The translations under genes and the position numbers were made by a program. A stretch of DNA of 64,000 bases from Actinoplanes sp. TBRC 11911. GTDB lineage: Bacteria > Actinomycetota > Actinomycetes > Mycobacteriales > Micromonosporaceae. The stretch spans positions 1 through 64,000 of the forward strand of contig NZ_JABBNC010000015.1 of NCBI RefSeq assembly GCF_012933445.1, read 5' to 3'. The notes beneath the pieces are model-generated. The model was given only the letters and a program-made list of their open reading frames with translations, made no database searches and was not told the DNA's origin. Below are positions 28,613 through 37,662 of this stretch, in pieces (position 1 is the stretch's first letter; each line of letters opens with the position of its first letter).

Positions 28613-28888
28613 TCTGAGGATCAGCGGCGAGACTCATCCATTTCGGGTTAGTGATTTGCTTCTGAACCAACGGACATCAGCGACTTTACCAACTGGTATC
28701 GGGGCCGACCGTGCCCTACCATCGCTTGACACTCCAGCGCCGGGAATGGGAACGTCGGCTTGCTGGGCATCCCACCACGTGACCATTCTTGGCCCGTGCG
28801 CCGCACCCATTTGCCGATGGGTGATTCCGCCCGCTGATCGGTCATTCGCCCGCGCATTGTTCAGATTTCCCGGAAGGGCTGTTTTGCC

Positions 28889-31225
28889 ATGGGCGCATCC
28901 AAATCGAATCTTTCCGATCCCAAGTGGGGCTACGACTACGTGGTGGCCACCACGCAGGCCAGCATCAACTCGACGATGAAATGGTTCCTGTCCGAGCTGA
29001 CCGAGCCGGTCGTGACCGTGTGCTATGTCGCCGACGCGAAGGGCCAGCCCCAGGAGATCCCGTACGAGGAGCTCCTGGACCGGGCGCAGGGCTCCGATCC
29101 GTTCAGCGTTCCGGCCGGCGCCGACCCGATGCGTGACGAGGACCTGGCGCATCTGCTCAAGGCCCGATTCATGATGGGGTTCCGGGCGCAGCTCGGGCTC
29201 CCGCCGATGTCCAAGCCGGAAACGGTGCCCGACATCGTGGAGCTCGGGCCGACCGGCAACGTCCTCTATCGGCTGCTGTGCTCCGAGTTCGAGCTCGTCA
29301 ACCTGGACCCCGGCGGCGGCTACTCGTCGCCGTCCTGGACCAGCTTGTCCCAGGAGGCCGACGAGCCGTGGGTGTTCGAGTCCAACGTCGAGCTGCGGTT
29401 CGAGGATGTGGAGGGCAGCCGCTTCAACAAGCTTCCCGACGAGGTGAAACTGCAGATCAAGAACCTCAGCGGTACGGCGTTCAGCGTTCAGCAGCTACTG
29501 TTCGACCTCGACAACGCCACCCTGGAGTCGGTTCCGCAGCTCGACGACCAGATCAAGCCGACCCATCCGGCGTACACCATGCTGGTGCAGTACTTCCTCG
29601 GGGCGTACATCTTGGGTCTGCGCGCTCAGGGTGACCCGGTGCTGGCCTGCGCGATCACCCAGCAGGAGCCGTCGCCGGCGACGATGGCCCTGACCGACAT
29701 GACCATGCAGGTGATGCCCTGGACCGGTGACGACGGCCTGCCCGCCGCCCACCCCAGCCCGGCGCAGCGGGACCTCGCGACACTCGACTACCTGTGCGTG
29801 GCCGGCCGTACCGGGGTGCAGCCCGCCGGCGCGTTCACCTGGAACTGGGTGGACGAGCCCGCGGGCGGTGCCGCACCCGACCATGACGGCGTGGTGGCGA
29901 TCAACCGGGTGCCGTTCTTCGCGCTGATCAAAGACCAGCTGCTGCCCTCCGTGAAGGCCAACTGCTACCAGCCGTCGGTCACGGTCAGCCTGAGCGGCGC
30001 CAGCCAGCCCATCTATACGATCAACGTCACACCCGGCCAGACGCCCGTGATCGTGGACGGCCCGATGAAGCGGCTGCGGGCCGGGCGGCCGGTGATCATG
30101 ATGTCGTTCAGTTACGACGCCAGCGCCTCCGACCAGGCCGGCCTCGGCGGTGACCTCGGCAAGGCATCGCTGAGCACGCACTACAACGCATCGGTCGAGG
30201 TGCTCGGCAACAAGATCACGGTGTATCAGTTCCTCCAGTTCAAGATGTCGGTGACCAAGGCCCTGCAAACCGTCAACGGGACACCGATCAGCATCAACCG
30301 CACCGACACCTGCACGCTCACCATCGACGATTTCGGTCAGCTCGTCGCGTCGATGGCGACCCCGCAACCGCCGGTGAACGAGGCGAGCAACGAGGAATTC
30401 GGCTCATTCATGAACCTTTTCGTGCACCTCAACGAGGAGTACGACTCGGCGAGCGCGTATCTGCAGCAAATGGTCGGGACGATGCTCAGCAGCCTGCCCT
30501 TCTCGACCGTGCAGTATTTCGTGTTCCCCGGCGGCCGGACGTTCGCGTTCAAGGACGTGGCGTTCACCGAGAGCGGCGATCTAGTCGCGCACATCAGCTA
30601 CGCCGACCCGGACCAGGGACCGCCTCCGCACTACCTGCCGGCCGGTCAGGTCGAGGGCGCCGACCGCCTCGTCGCCGGCCAGTGGCTGGCCAACGGCGGG
30701 TTCCTGGTGTCCAACAACGGCCGGTACGCCGCGGTCCTGCAGAACGACGGCAACTTCGTGCTGGTGCACGCCGTCGACGGAGCACCGGATCTGTCCAAGC
30801 CGTACTGGTCGGTCGCCTCGAAGCAGCCCGGCCTGTTCGTCGGCCAGCCGGGCGGGGTGCCGTACGTCGCCACCATGCAGTCCGACGGGAACTTCGTGCT
30901 CTACAACGGAACGAGCCCGCTGAACCTCCGATCGCCGTACTGGGCGTCAGGGACGGCACAGAGCGCGCTCGGCTCGTACGTCGCCGTGCTGCGCGACGAC
31001 GGGAACTTCATGGTCTGCACCAGCAAACCCGGCACGCCCAGCGAGCCCGACACCGTGGTGTTCGCCAGCAACACCACTTTCGCCGCCACGCCGGCACCCC
31101 TGGGCGCGGCTGCGCCCGCGCCCGCCGCCAAACCCGCCCCCGCGAAGCACACCAGCGAGACTCCCGACCACAGGAGCAAGCCGCCATGGAAGAAGCCTTC
31201 TCACTCGCGTACTCGTCGGAACTGA
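28889..31225 (+). CDS. Large uncharacterised protein with C-terminal bulb-type (GNA-like) lectin domain
   Basis: 778 residues, ATG 28889 behind GGAAGGG; no signal peptide. Residues 1-580 are all-beta/mixed and unrecognised; the opening WGYDYVVATTQASIN is faintly like the start of TULIP-fold P47/OrfX proteins, a weak impression only. Residues about 585-735 hold three bulb-lectin repeats of the QxDGNFVxY type: QNDGNFVLV (about 617), QSDGNFVLY (about 663) and RDDGNFMVC (about 702), so mannose binding is plausible though only the middle repeat is canonical. An Ala/Pro linker and a basic tail end the protein. It overlaps the next gene by 40 bases, so the two are made together. Confidence 0.85.
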   Translation: MGASKSNLSDPKWGYDYVVATTQASINSTMKWFLSELTEPVVTVCYVADAKGQPQEIPYEELLDRAQGSDPFSVPAGADPMRDEDLAHLLKARFMMGFRAQLGLPPMSKPETVPDIVELGPTGNVLYRLLCSEFELVNLDPGGGYSSPSWTSLSQEADEPWVFESNVELRFEDVEGSRFNKLPDEVKLQIKNLSGTAFSVQQLLFDLDNATLESVPQLDDQIKPTHPAYTMLVQYFLGAYILGLRAQGDPVLACAITQQEPSPATMALTDMTMQVMPWTGDDGLPAAHPSPAQRDLATLDYLCVAGRTGVQPAGAFTWNWVDEPAGGAAPDHDGVVAINRVPFFALIKDQLLPSVKANCYQPSVTVSLSGASQPIYTINVTPGQTPVIVDGPMKRLRAGRPVIMMSFSYDASASDQAGLGGDLGKASLSTHYNASVEVLGNKITVYQFLQFKMSVTKALQTVNGTPISINRTDTCTLTIDDFGQLVASMATPQPPVNEASNEEFGSFMNLFVHLNEEYDSASAYLQQMVGTMLSSLPFSTVQYFVFPGGRTFAFKDVAFTESGDLVAHISYADPDQGPPPHYLPAGQVEGADRLVAGQWLANGGFLVSNNGRYAAVLQNDGNFVLVHAVDGAPDLSKPYWSVASKQPGLFVGQPGGVPYVATMQSDGNFVLYNGTSPLNLRSPYWASGTAQSALGSYVAVLRDDGNFMVCTSKPGTPSEPDTVVFASNTTFAATPAPLGAAAPAPAAKPAPAKHTSETPDHRSKPPWKKPSHSRTRRN

Positions 31226-34200
31226 TGCACAACTTCCTCCAGAGCGACATCCTCGCCCCGGAGGGGAAGTTCCAGGCTCTGCAGACGGCCGACGGATCGT
31301 CGCTGCTGTTCTCGGTCGGCACCGATGGCGCGTTCTACGTCACCCGGGAGGTGCCCCAGACCCGGGCCGGCTGGGTGCGCTCGGACGCCAGCAGCGCGCT
31401 GCTCGCCCGCGCGTTCCCCGGCAAGACCACCCGCTGCTCGGACTTCGCCGCCGCACAGCACGCGGCCGGCCAGATCCATCTGGCGATGGTGGCCACCGAC
31501 GAGCACGACGATCATCTGTGCCTCAGCCTTGCCAACTCCGGCACCGACACCTCCTGGGCGGACGCGCCGAGCTGGACCGTCTTCGCGTTCGACGACCCGA
31601 GCCACCAGCTGTCCCGGCTGAAGATCGTCAACGTGTTCCTCAGCGAGGCGTCCGACCGCGAGTACATCGTGGTCGACGTGCTGCGCGACCCGGCCGGCTC
31701 ACCGAAGCTGGTGTTCCGCTACTACATCGACCCGGCCAAGCCGGGCGGGTACGCGTGGCATCCGCACGACCTGGCGATCGACCTGGACGCCACCGCGTAC
31801 GCCAGCTGCCTGGGCCGTAAATCCGGGCAGCAGCTCGACGGGCTCTACACGGCCGGGCAGATCGGTGGCCGCTCGCAACTCATCTACCAGCCGCTCTACA
31901 ACCCGTACGCGACGACGGCGCCGCCGGCCAGCCGGTTCACCCTGCCCGGCGGACGGATCGCCGAGAGCATCGCCGCCTGCCGCCGGACCGACAACACCTC
32001 GGACCTGTACATCGCGTCCGGGGGCACGTTGTACTACCTGGCGGCGAGCAAGCAGCAGGACGGCGCGGTGGCGGTGCGCCTGTTCGACAATCAACTGCTT
32101 TCCGGCGTACGGGATTTGTTTGCCGCGACCACCAGCGGCGGTGTCGTGGTGTGGGGGTTGAACGCCAGCAACCAGGTCTTCTACACCACCTGCACCGGAA
32201 CCAACCCGGTGGCCGGCCCGTGGAGCGTGCCGGTGCCGATCGTGACGGGGGCCGAGCAGATCTCGCCGTACCTCGATCGGGCCAACGACGCCAACACGTT
32301 CTTCTGCCACACCGGCGCCAACAAGCTCCGCAAGATGGTCAAGTCGCCGGACACCACGATGTGGACGTCCCGCGACATCACCCTGGAGCCGCCACAGACC
32401 ACCACCCCGGCGCGCGGGGTCAGCACCTACACCACGCGGGTGCGGGTCAACGACGCCGACGGCAACGGGGTGGCCGGGGTGCCGGTCACCGTTCAGGCGT
32501 CCAACGTGGCCGGCGTCTACATCAACTACCTCTACTACACGGTCGGGCCCCGGCCCGTCCAGGCGACGACCGACTCGGACGGCTGCATTACCGTCGTCGA
32601 ACCGGTCGAGACACTTGTCGGGTCACGTCTGACGGTGACCGCGGGCAGCGCCCAGCTCGACATCAACCCGATGGACAAGGCGTTCAAGAAGGCGGCCGGC
32701 CTGGACAGCGCGGACACGCTCACCGCCGCGGTCATCACCGAACCCGACGGCACGACGCGGCCGTTCGTGCCGGCCGGCAGCGACAAGACCGACCTGGACG
32801 CGGTGGCCGAGGCCACCGGGGCGCTCGGCGACGCGTACGACGGCTTCACGACGCTCACCGCCTCGGCTCCCCGGCCGGCCCGGCCGGCGAAGCATCGTGG
32901 CCGGCCCGGTCACCAGCGGCGCATTGTGGTCCGGCGGCGCGCCGACCGGCGCCGCCCGGCGCGGCATCGGCCGGTTCCGGCCGTGCCGGGTGCGCTCGGC
33001 GCCGGGCTGGACCTGGGATTCGTCGACACGGGCGATCTGATCAACTATCTCGAGCACGAGGTGGCCGACGAGATCCAGGTGTTCGTCGACGAGGTCACCG
33101 GTGTCTACAACCTGGTGGCGAAGATTCGTGGCCAGGTGTTCCAGTGCGTGCTGGAGCACCTGGAGACCGTCGTCGCGAGCATCGCGCACGTCTTCGAGAT
33201 GATCGTCACCTTCATCGAGGATGTCATCAAGTTCCTCCAGTTCCTCTTCGAATGGGACGACATCGCCCGCACGAAGGACGTCCTGCACAACCTGATCAAG
33301 ACCTGTCTCACCTACCAGGCCGGCCAGGTGGACGTCCTGCGAACCGAGCTGGACCAGCGGATCGTCGCGGCCGAGCAGGTCATCGCGGACTGGGCCGGGC
33401 ACAGTGACTGGGCCGCGCTCGGCGACACCGCCGGGTCCAGCCCCACCGCGATGTCCGGGTCCGGCCCGGATCAGAGCGCGCCGGGCTCGATGCTGCAGTA
33501 CCACTACCAGAACAACGCGCAGAACACCACGCAGCTGGGCCCGGACCCCGCGATCGCGGGGCCCGGCCCGATCACGGCGATCGCGGAGGCCCTCGAACGA
33601 GAGGGCGACACCCTGTACGCGGCGATCGACCGTCTCGTGGACCTCGGCTCACGCCTGGCCAGCACACCGTTGGATCAGATCCTGACCGAGCTGGTCGCGA
33701 TCCTGGGCGAGACGGTGCTGGAAAGCTCCCGCGTCGTGCTGGACGCGTCGCTGGAGCTGATCTCCGGCACGGTCCGGCTCGCGCTGGACATCCTGGACAC
33801 ACCGGTCCACATTCCGGTGGTCTCGGACGTCCTGAACTACTTCGGTATCCCGGACTTCTCCTCGCTCGACATCATCTGCTGGATCTCCGCCATTCCGGCC
33901 ACCCTGCTCTACAAGATCGCCACCCAGCGGGCGCCGTTCCCCGACGACGCGCAGACCGCGTACCTCATCTCGACGACCGACTGGGAGCAACTCATCGGCC
34001 GATCGCCGCAGCCGATGCTGCGGGCCTCCGCCGTGATGACCACGATGCCGACCTGGCAGCAGGCGATGCACTTCGTCGGGCACTTCTCGTCGGGGGTCCT
34101 CACCATGGTCGCGAGCGCGTACGCGATGGTCGAGACGGAGCTGCCCGACGACGAGACCAATGACCTGGCCCGGCTCACCACCATTCTGTCCGCGGCGGGC

Positions 34201-34707
34201 GCCGGGGGCACCGGCATGGCGGGGTATGTCGCGAACCTGATCGTGCCGGTCGCCGCGATACGCGACGAGAATGTGCGGTACATCGGTGTCGCGATCACCG
34301 GCGTGCGTCAGGTGACGAAGACGGCCGGGGTCGTCCTGAAAAAGAAGTACCCGTGGGCGGGACCGCCGTGGAACGGCCGCCAGATCGGCTTCGGAACGCT
34401 CCGCATCAGGGACTGGCGGGGATTGATGGCCAGCATCGACGTGGTCAACGGGATGGTCGCGCTGTTCCCTTCGGCCTGGCACTTCAAGGAGCTGTCCGAG
34501 GCGCCGGACTCCAACGAGCGGGCCATGGCCATCTTCGACGAGGTCAGCACCATCACCGCCATCCTTGCCCGGATCGCCTACGCGGTGCGGGTCAACCTCC
34601 CGGACCAGTACCGGGTCAGTGACCGGGTCTGCCTGGGGACGATGGTGGCCGGCAACACCGCCACCGGCAGTCTGCAAATCGTGGAGGCGCCGATGGCCTT
34701 CTTCTGA
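31186..34707 (+). CDS. Very large uncharacterised protein: propeller, Ig-like domain and long amphipathic helical region
   Basis: 1173 residues from ATG 31186, with CAGGAG upstream inside the previous gene. Residues 1-400 look like a beta-propeller (SLLFSVGTDGAFYVTRE, HLAMVATDEHDDHLCLSL, GGVVVWGLNASNQVFYTT). Residues about 410-490 are an invasin/Big-type Ig domain (VNDADGNGVAGVPVTVQAS, ATTDSDGCITVVEPVET). Residues 605-1173 are mainly helical with amphipathic and hydrophobic stretches (FEMIVTFIEDVIKFLQFLF, LFEWDDIARTKDVLHNLI). No signal peptide is seen. At 32890-32985 the frame encodes an Arg-rich run while the +1 frame shows much higher third-position GC, suggesting a compensated double frameshift. 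Confidence 0.82.
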   Translation: MEEAFSLAYSSELMHNFLQSDILAPEGKFQALQTADGSSLLFSVGTDGAFYVTREVPQTRAGWVRSDASSALLARAFPGKTTRCSDFAAAQHAAGQIHLAMVATDEHDDHLCLSLANSGTDTSWADAPSWTVFAFDDPSHQLSRLKIVNVFLSEASDREYIVVDVLRDPAGSPKLVFRYYIDPAKPGGYAWHPHDLAIDLDATAYASCLGRKSGQQLDGLYTAGQIGGRSQLIYQPLYNPYATTAPPASRFTLPGGRIAESIAACRRTDNTSDLYIASGGTLYYLAASKQQDGAVAVRLFDNQLLSGVRDLFAATTSGGVVVWGLNASNQVFYTTCTGTNPVAGPWSVPVPIVTGAEQISPYLDRANDANTFFCHTGANKLRKMVKSPDTTMWTSRDITLEPPQTTTPARGVSTYTTRVRVNDADGNGVAGVPVTVQASNVAGVYINYLYYTVGPRPVQATTDSDGCITVVEPVETLVGSRLTVTAGSAQLDINPMDKAFKKAAGLDSADTLTAAVITEPDGTTRPFVPAGSDKTDLDAVAEATGALGDAYDGFTTLTASAPRPARPAKHRGRPGHQRRIVVRRRADRRRPARHRPVPAVPGALGAGLDLGFVDTGDLINYLEHEVADEIQVFVDEVTGVYNLVAKIRGQVFQCVLEHLETVVASIAHVFEMIVTFIEDVIKFLQFLFEWDDIARTKDVLHNLIKTCLTYQAGQVDVLRTELDQRIVAAEQVIADWAGHSDWAALGDTAGSSPTAMSGSGPDQSAPGSMLQYHYQNNAQNTTQLGPDPAIAGPGPITAIAEALEREGDTLYAAIDRLVDLGSRLASTPLDQILTELVAILGETVLESSRVVLDASLELISGTVRLALDILDTPVHIPVVSDVLNYFGIPDFSSLDIICWISAIPATLLYKIATQRAPFPDDAQTAYLISTTDWEQLIGRSPQPMLRASAVMTTMPTWQQAMHFVGHFSSGVLTMVASAYAMVETELPDDETNDLARLTTILSAAGAGGTGMAGYVANLIVPVAAIRDENVRYIGVAITGVRQVTKTAGVVLKKKYPWAGPPWNGRQIGFGTLRIRDWRGLMASIDVVNGMVALFPSAWHFKELSEAPDSNERAMAIFDEVSTITAILARIAYAVRVNLPDQYRVSDRVCLGTMVAGNTATGSLQIVEAPMAFF

Positions 34708-34719
34708 GGTCAAGTCCTC

Positions 34720-35100
34720 ATGGACGCTCGGGTGTCTTTCTACCCGTCGGACCTCGCCGGCTTCGCGGAACTCACCGAGGCGCACCGGGCCGAGCTGTAC
34801 GACAACCTGATCTACAACGGATACCTCGATCCGAGCGGTGAGGTGCTGCGGCCCACGTTCTTCGCCGAGGGTGACGCGTCGGCGTTTGCCGTCAACGTCG
34901 ACCTCGGCGACGCCGGCCCGGCGGTGTGGACCATGCTGCGCGACCGGATCGACCGGTTCCGCGGCGATCCCCTGACGCTCGACCCGGCGATCTTCGACGA
35001 TCTGCCGCTGGACGAGCGGCAGCGTACCGACCTGCTGGAGAGCCCGCGGTTCAACGGATACATCCCTCCCTCCTGCCGGACCTTCCGCCGGCTTGGGTGA
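34720..35100 (+). CDS. Small third protein of the lectin/propeller cassette, probably truncated
   Basis: 126 residues starting 12 bases after the previous stop. It contains LYDNLIYNGYLDPSGEVLRP and later LLESPRFNGYI, two copies of an L-x5-FNGY(I/L) unit. The second copy ends in PPSCRTFRRLG and stops, where the first continues with DPSGEV. The protein therefore looks like the beginning of a longer repeat protein that has lost its 3' part. The family is not recognised. Its position as the last gene of a tight three-gene unit implies a shared role with the two large proteins. Confidence 0.65.
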   Translation: MDARVSFYPSDLAGFAELTEAHRAELYDNLIYNGYLDPSGEVLRPTFFAEGDASAFAVNVDLGDAGPAVWTMLRDRIDRFRGDPLTLDPAIFDDLPLDERQRTDLLESPRFNGYIPPSCRTFRRLG

Positions 35101-35125
35101 GGCGCGCCACGCGATGACATCGACG

Positions 35126-35152
35126 TGTCACGTGTCGTCGGTGCCTCTCGTC
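35126..35152 (+). promoter_or_regulatory. ECF41-type promoter before the frameshifted propeller gene
   Basis: TGTCACG at 35126-35132, a 16-base spacer, and CGTC at 35149-35152. The end of the -10 lies 40 bases before the TTG start at 35193. Layout matches three other sites in front of the SBP, M1 peptidase and sigma genes. Confidence 0.7.
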
Positions 35153-35192
35153 CTTTTGCGCGAACCACCCAGCGCGAAGAAGAGAGGTTGTC

Positions 35193-36199
35193 TTGTTACG
35201 CTCCAGGAGACTGTGGACCGTCGCGGTCACAGCCGTGTTCTCGGTCATTCTCGCGAATGGCACGGCTGATGCCGCCGCCGCTGGACTTATCGGCGAGGAA
35301 AACACTTGGCACACGGAGACGACGGCGAACAGCAGTGTCATCTATACCTCCGACACGTACAGCGAGGCACGTCAAGGCGACGACCGCATGGCCATATGGC
35401 GCGGATTCCGGACCGATGTGGTCTCGGTCAGCTACAACGGCGGTGCGCCGTATCAGATCAGAACCGGCGCACACACCGGCGTCGCCCCGACGATCGCGCC
35501 GTTCCGCGATGGATGGGCGGCCTTCCACGTGGGACAGGACCATCGGATCTACTTCTCGACAGCTCCGCTGGACGCCACCGGTCCGGATAGTTGGGGTGAC
35601 TGGACCGCCATCCCGGGACACACCACGGCACAAAGCGTCTCGGTCACGCAACTAGGTCCGGGATCCAGTGATCTGGTGATGGTGTATCGCGGTGACTCGC
35701 AGCCCGGGAACGACGATCAACGCCTGTTCTGGACAGATTTCAACGGTGCGTCCTGGGCCTACCCGGAACTCATGGGAGACAACGCCCGGAGCCCGTCGGC
35801 GCCGACGGTGGCTTGGGCCGCGCCAGGCACCGAGGTTCCTCGGCCGGCCGGGTCTGGGCCGTACATCAAGGCACGGACAACCAAATTTACATCGCGTCGA
35901 TGGTCATCGGCTCGGATCGTTGGGGAAACTGGAGCTCCTTGGGTGGCGTTACCCATTCGAGCCCACACATCGCCGTTAATGCGGACAATACCCTGGCGCT
36001 CACCCATCGAGCGGATGACGGACGCATGTGGAATCAACTCATGTTCCAGTACTGGGGAACGTACGAAGGCTCCGGTTGGACGCCGGAAAGCACTGGCCAG
36101 GCGACTCCGGTGGCGCCTTCTCTGGTTACTCTCGATAATCGCGTCTACCTGCTGATCGTCCTGTACGGATGGTACGTGCAATACAAGCGACTCCAGTAA
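35193..36199 (+). pseudogene. Secreted beta-propeller protein interrupted by a frameshift
   Basis: The gene starts at TTG 35193 (AAGAGAGG upstream) with a signal peptide (LWTVAVTAVFSVILANGTADA). Frame 1 encodes propeller-like blades (DRMAIWRGFRTDVVSVSYNG, GWAAFHVGQDHRIYFS, DSWGDWTAIPGH) up to about 35830. The homologous continuation (GRVWAVHQGTDNQIYIASMV, DRWGNWSSLGGVTHSSPHIA) then appears in the frame one base back, ending at TAA 36199. A single-base deletion in the C/G run near 35835-35850 explains this. Unfixed, frame 1 reads an unrelated Arg/Ser-rich tail to 36155. Intact, it would be an exported lectin-like propeller of about 335 residues. A sequencing error is the alternative. Confidence 0.75.
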
Positions 36200-36358
36200 A
36201 CTGACCGCGCCGATGAATTGACCCTGGAGTTACGAGTCAGGCCACGAACAACGTCAGCCACTGAGGCGACGGCACTCCGAAACCCACGAAGTTCGTCGCC
36301 TGCCGGCACCCCGCCACGCCTTGGTTGTTGAGGCGGGCGACACATGAATTCGCCTTCG

Positions 36359-36385
36359 TGTCACGTCTTGGTGTGCGGCCACGTC
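36359..36385 (+). promoter_or_regulatory. ECF41-type promoter before the solute-binding protein
   Basis: TGTCACG at 36359-36365, 16-base spacer, CGTC at 36382-36385. The distance to the TTG start at 36426 is 40 bases, the same as at the propeller gene. Confidence 0.7.
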
Positions 36386-36425
36386 CTTGCACCCAGCGGT
36401 ATTCGACACAGAAGGGGGTTCCGAT

Positions 36426-37595
36426 TTGAAACAGGTTCTCACGCGGGGTGTCGGCGGGGTGGTCGTCATGGGCCTTCTCGTCGGTGGCGCTGCTTGCAAC
36501 AAATCCGCGAGCAGCGATGCCGCCTCGAGCGATCCGAAGTGTGGTTACAAGATCGCGCTTTTCGGCGCGCTCACCGGGCAAGCCGCCAACCTCGGTGTTC
36601 CGGTCGAGCAGAGTGTCCAGCTGGCGGTCGATCAGCACAACCAGAAGATGGGATCCGACTGCATCCAGGTGGCGAAGTTCGACTCGCAGGGCGACCCCTC
36701 GCTCGCCCCAGGGGTGGCGCGCAGCCTCGTCGCGGACAAAACGATCATCGGTGTGGTAGGCCCGTTGTTCTCCGGCGAATCGGAGGCGGCCGATCCGATC
36801 CTGGACTCGGCCGGCCTTCCGACGATCACACCGGGTGCCACCGAGACGTCACTCGCGGCCAAGGGCTGGAAAGTGTTCCACCGCGCGGTGGCGAACAACG
36901 ACACGCAGGGGCCGGCCGCCGCGGCGTACATCAAGGATGTTTTGAAGGCGCCGAAGGTGTTCGTGGCCGATGACCAGTCGGCGTACGGCGCGGGTCTGGC
37001 CGATCAGGTCAAGGCGAAACTCGGCCCGATCGTCGTCGGTTCGGACAAGACCGAGGGGGACGGAAAGCAGACCGATTTCTCGCCTCTGGTGCAGAAGGTC
37101 AAGTCGAGTGGAGCGGCCGCGTTCTTCTACGGCGGCTATTACGCCAACGCCGGCATCATCCGTAAGCAGCTCACGGCGGCGGGTTGGACGGGCACGCTGG
37201 TGGGCGGCGACGGCCTCCAGGACCGCGCTCTGGCCAGGGCCGCGGGTAACGCGGCGGCGGCCGGAACCGTGACGACCTGTCTTTGCTCTCCACCCGAGGC
37301 GGCGGCCGGCACGTTCAACGACGACTACCAGGCCAGATGGCACCAGACACCCGGCACCTACACCGATGTCGCGTTCGATGCGGCGAACATGCTCCTGCAG
37401 GGCATCGACGGCGGTGGCACCACGCCCGACAAGCTGAACGCGTACCTGTCGACCGTCAACTACCAGGGCGTCGCGAAAACGTACAAGTTCACGCCGACCG
37501 GCGAGCTGGATTCGTCGCTGATCAAAGTGTGGACGTTCCGGTTCGACAAGTCGGGCGGCATCCAGCCCGATCGAGAAATCAAGCTTCCGGCCTGA
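36426..37595 (+). CDS. Branched-chain amino acid-type ABC substrate-binding lipoprotein (orphan)
   Basis: 389 residues from TTG 36426, preceded by GAAGGGGG; an in-frame upstream start at 36387 would fall almost on the promoter. The signal peptide ends in a lipobox-like LVGGAAC, so it is probably lipid-anchored on the outer membrane face. The body has the leucine/isoleucine/valine-binding family pattern (GYKIALFGALTGQAANLG, VEQSVQLAVDQHN, GVVGPLFSGESEAADPIL, YTDVAFDAANMLLQGIDG). No permease or ATPase gene is adjacent, so it may serve a remote transporter or act as a sensor. An ECF41-type promoter precedes it and a strong hairpin follows. Confidence 0.87.
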   Translation: MKQVLTRGVGGVVVMGLLVGGAACNKSASSDAASSDPKCGYKIALFGALTGQAANLGVPVEQSVQLAVDQHNQKMGSDCIQVAKFDSQGDPSLAPGVARSLVADKTIIGVVGPLFSGESEAADPILDSAGLPTITPGATETSLAAKGWKVFHRAVANNDTQGPAAAAYIKDVLKAPKVFVADDQSAYGAGLADQVKAKLGPIVVGSDKTEGDGKQTDFSPLVQKVKSSGAAAFFYGGYYANAGIIRKQLTAAGWTGTLVGGDGLQDRALARAAGNAAAAGTVTTCLCSPPEAAAGTFNDDYQARWHQTPGTYTDVAFDAANMLLQGIDGGGTTPDKLNAYLSTVNYQGVAKTYKFTPTGELDSSLIKVWTFRFDKSGGIQPDREIKLPA

Positions 37596-37605
37596 CGCCC
37601 GTCGA

Positions 37606-37642
37606 GCGTGCGCCGGATCGCCGTGGGCGACCCGGCGCACGC
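37606..37642. terminator. Bidirectional hairpin terminator
   Basis: Perfect 11-bp arms GCGTGCGCCGG and CCGGCGCACGC with a 15-base loop, between the convergent SBP and M1 peptidase stops. Confidence 0.7.
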
Positions 37643-37662
37643 GGACAACGACGGTGTTCGTG

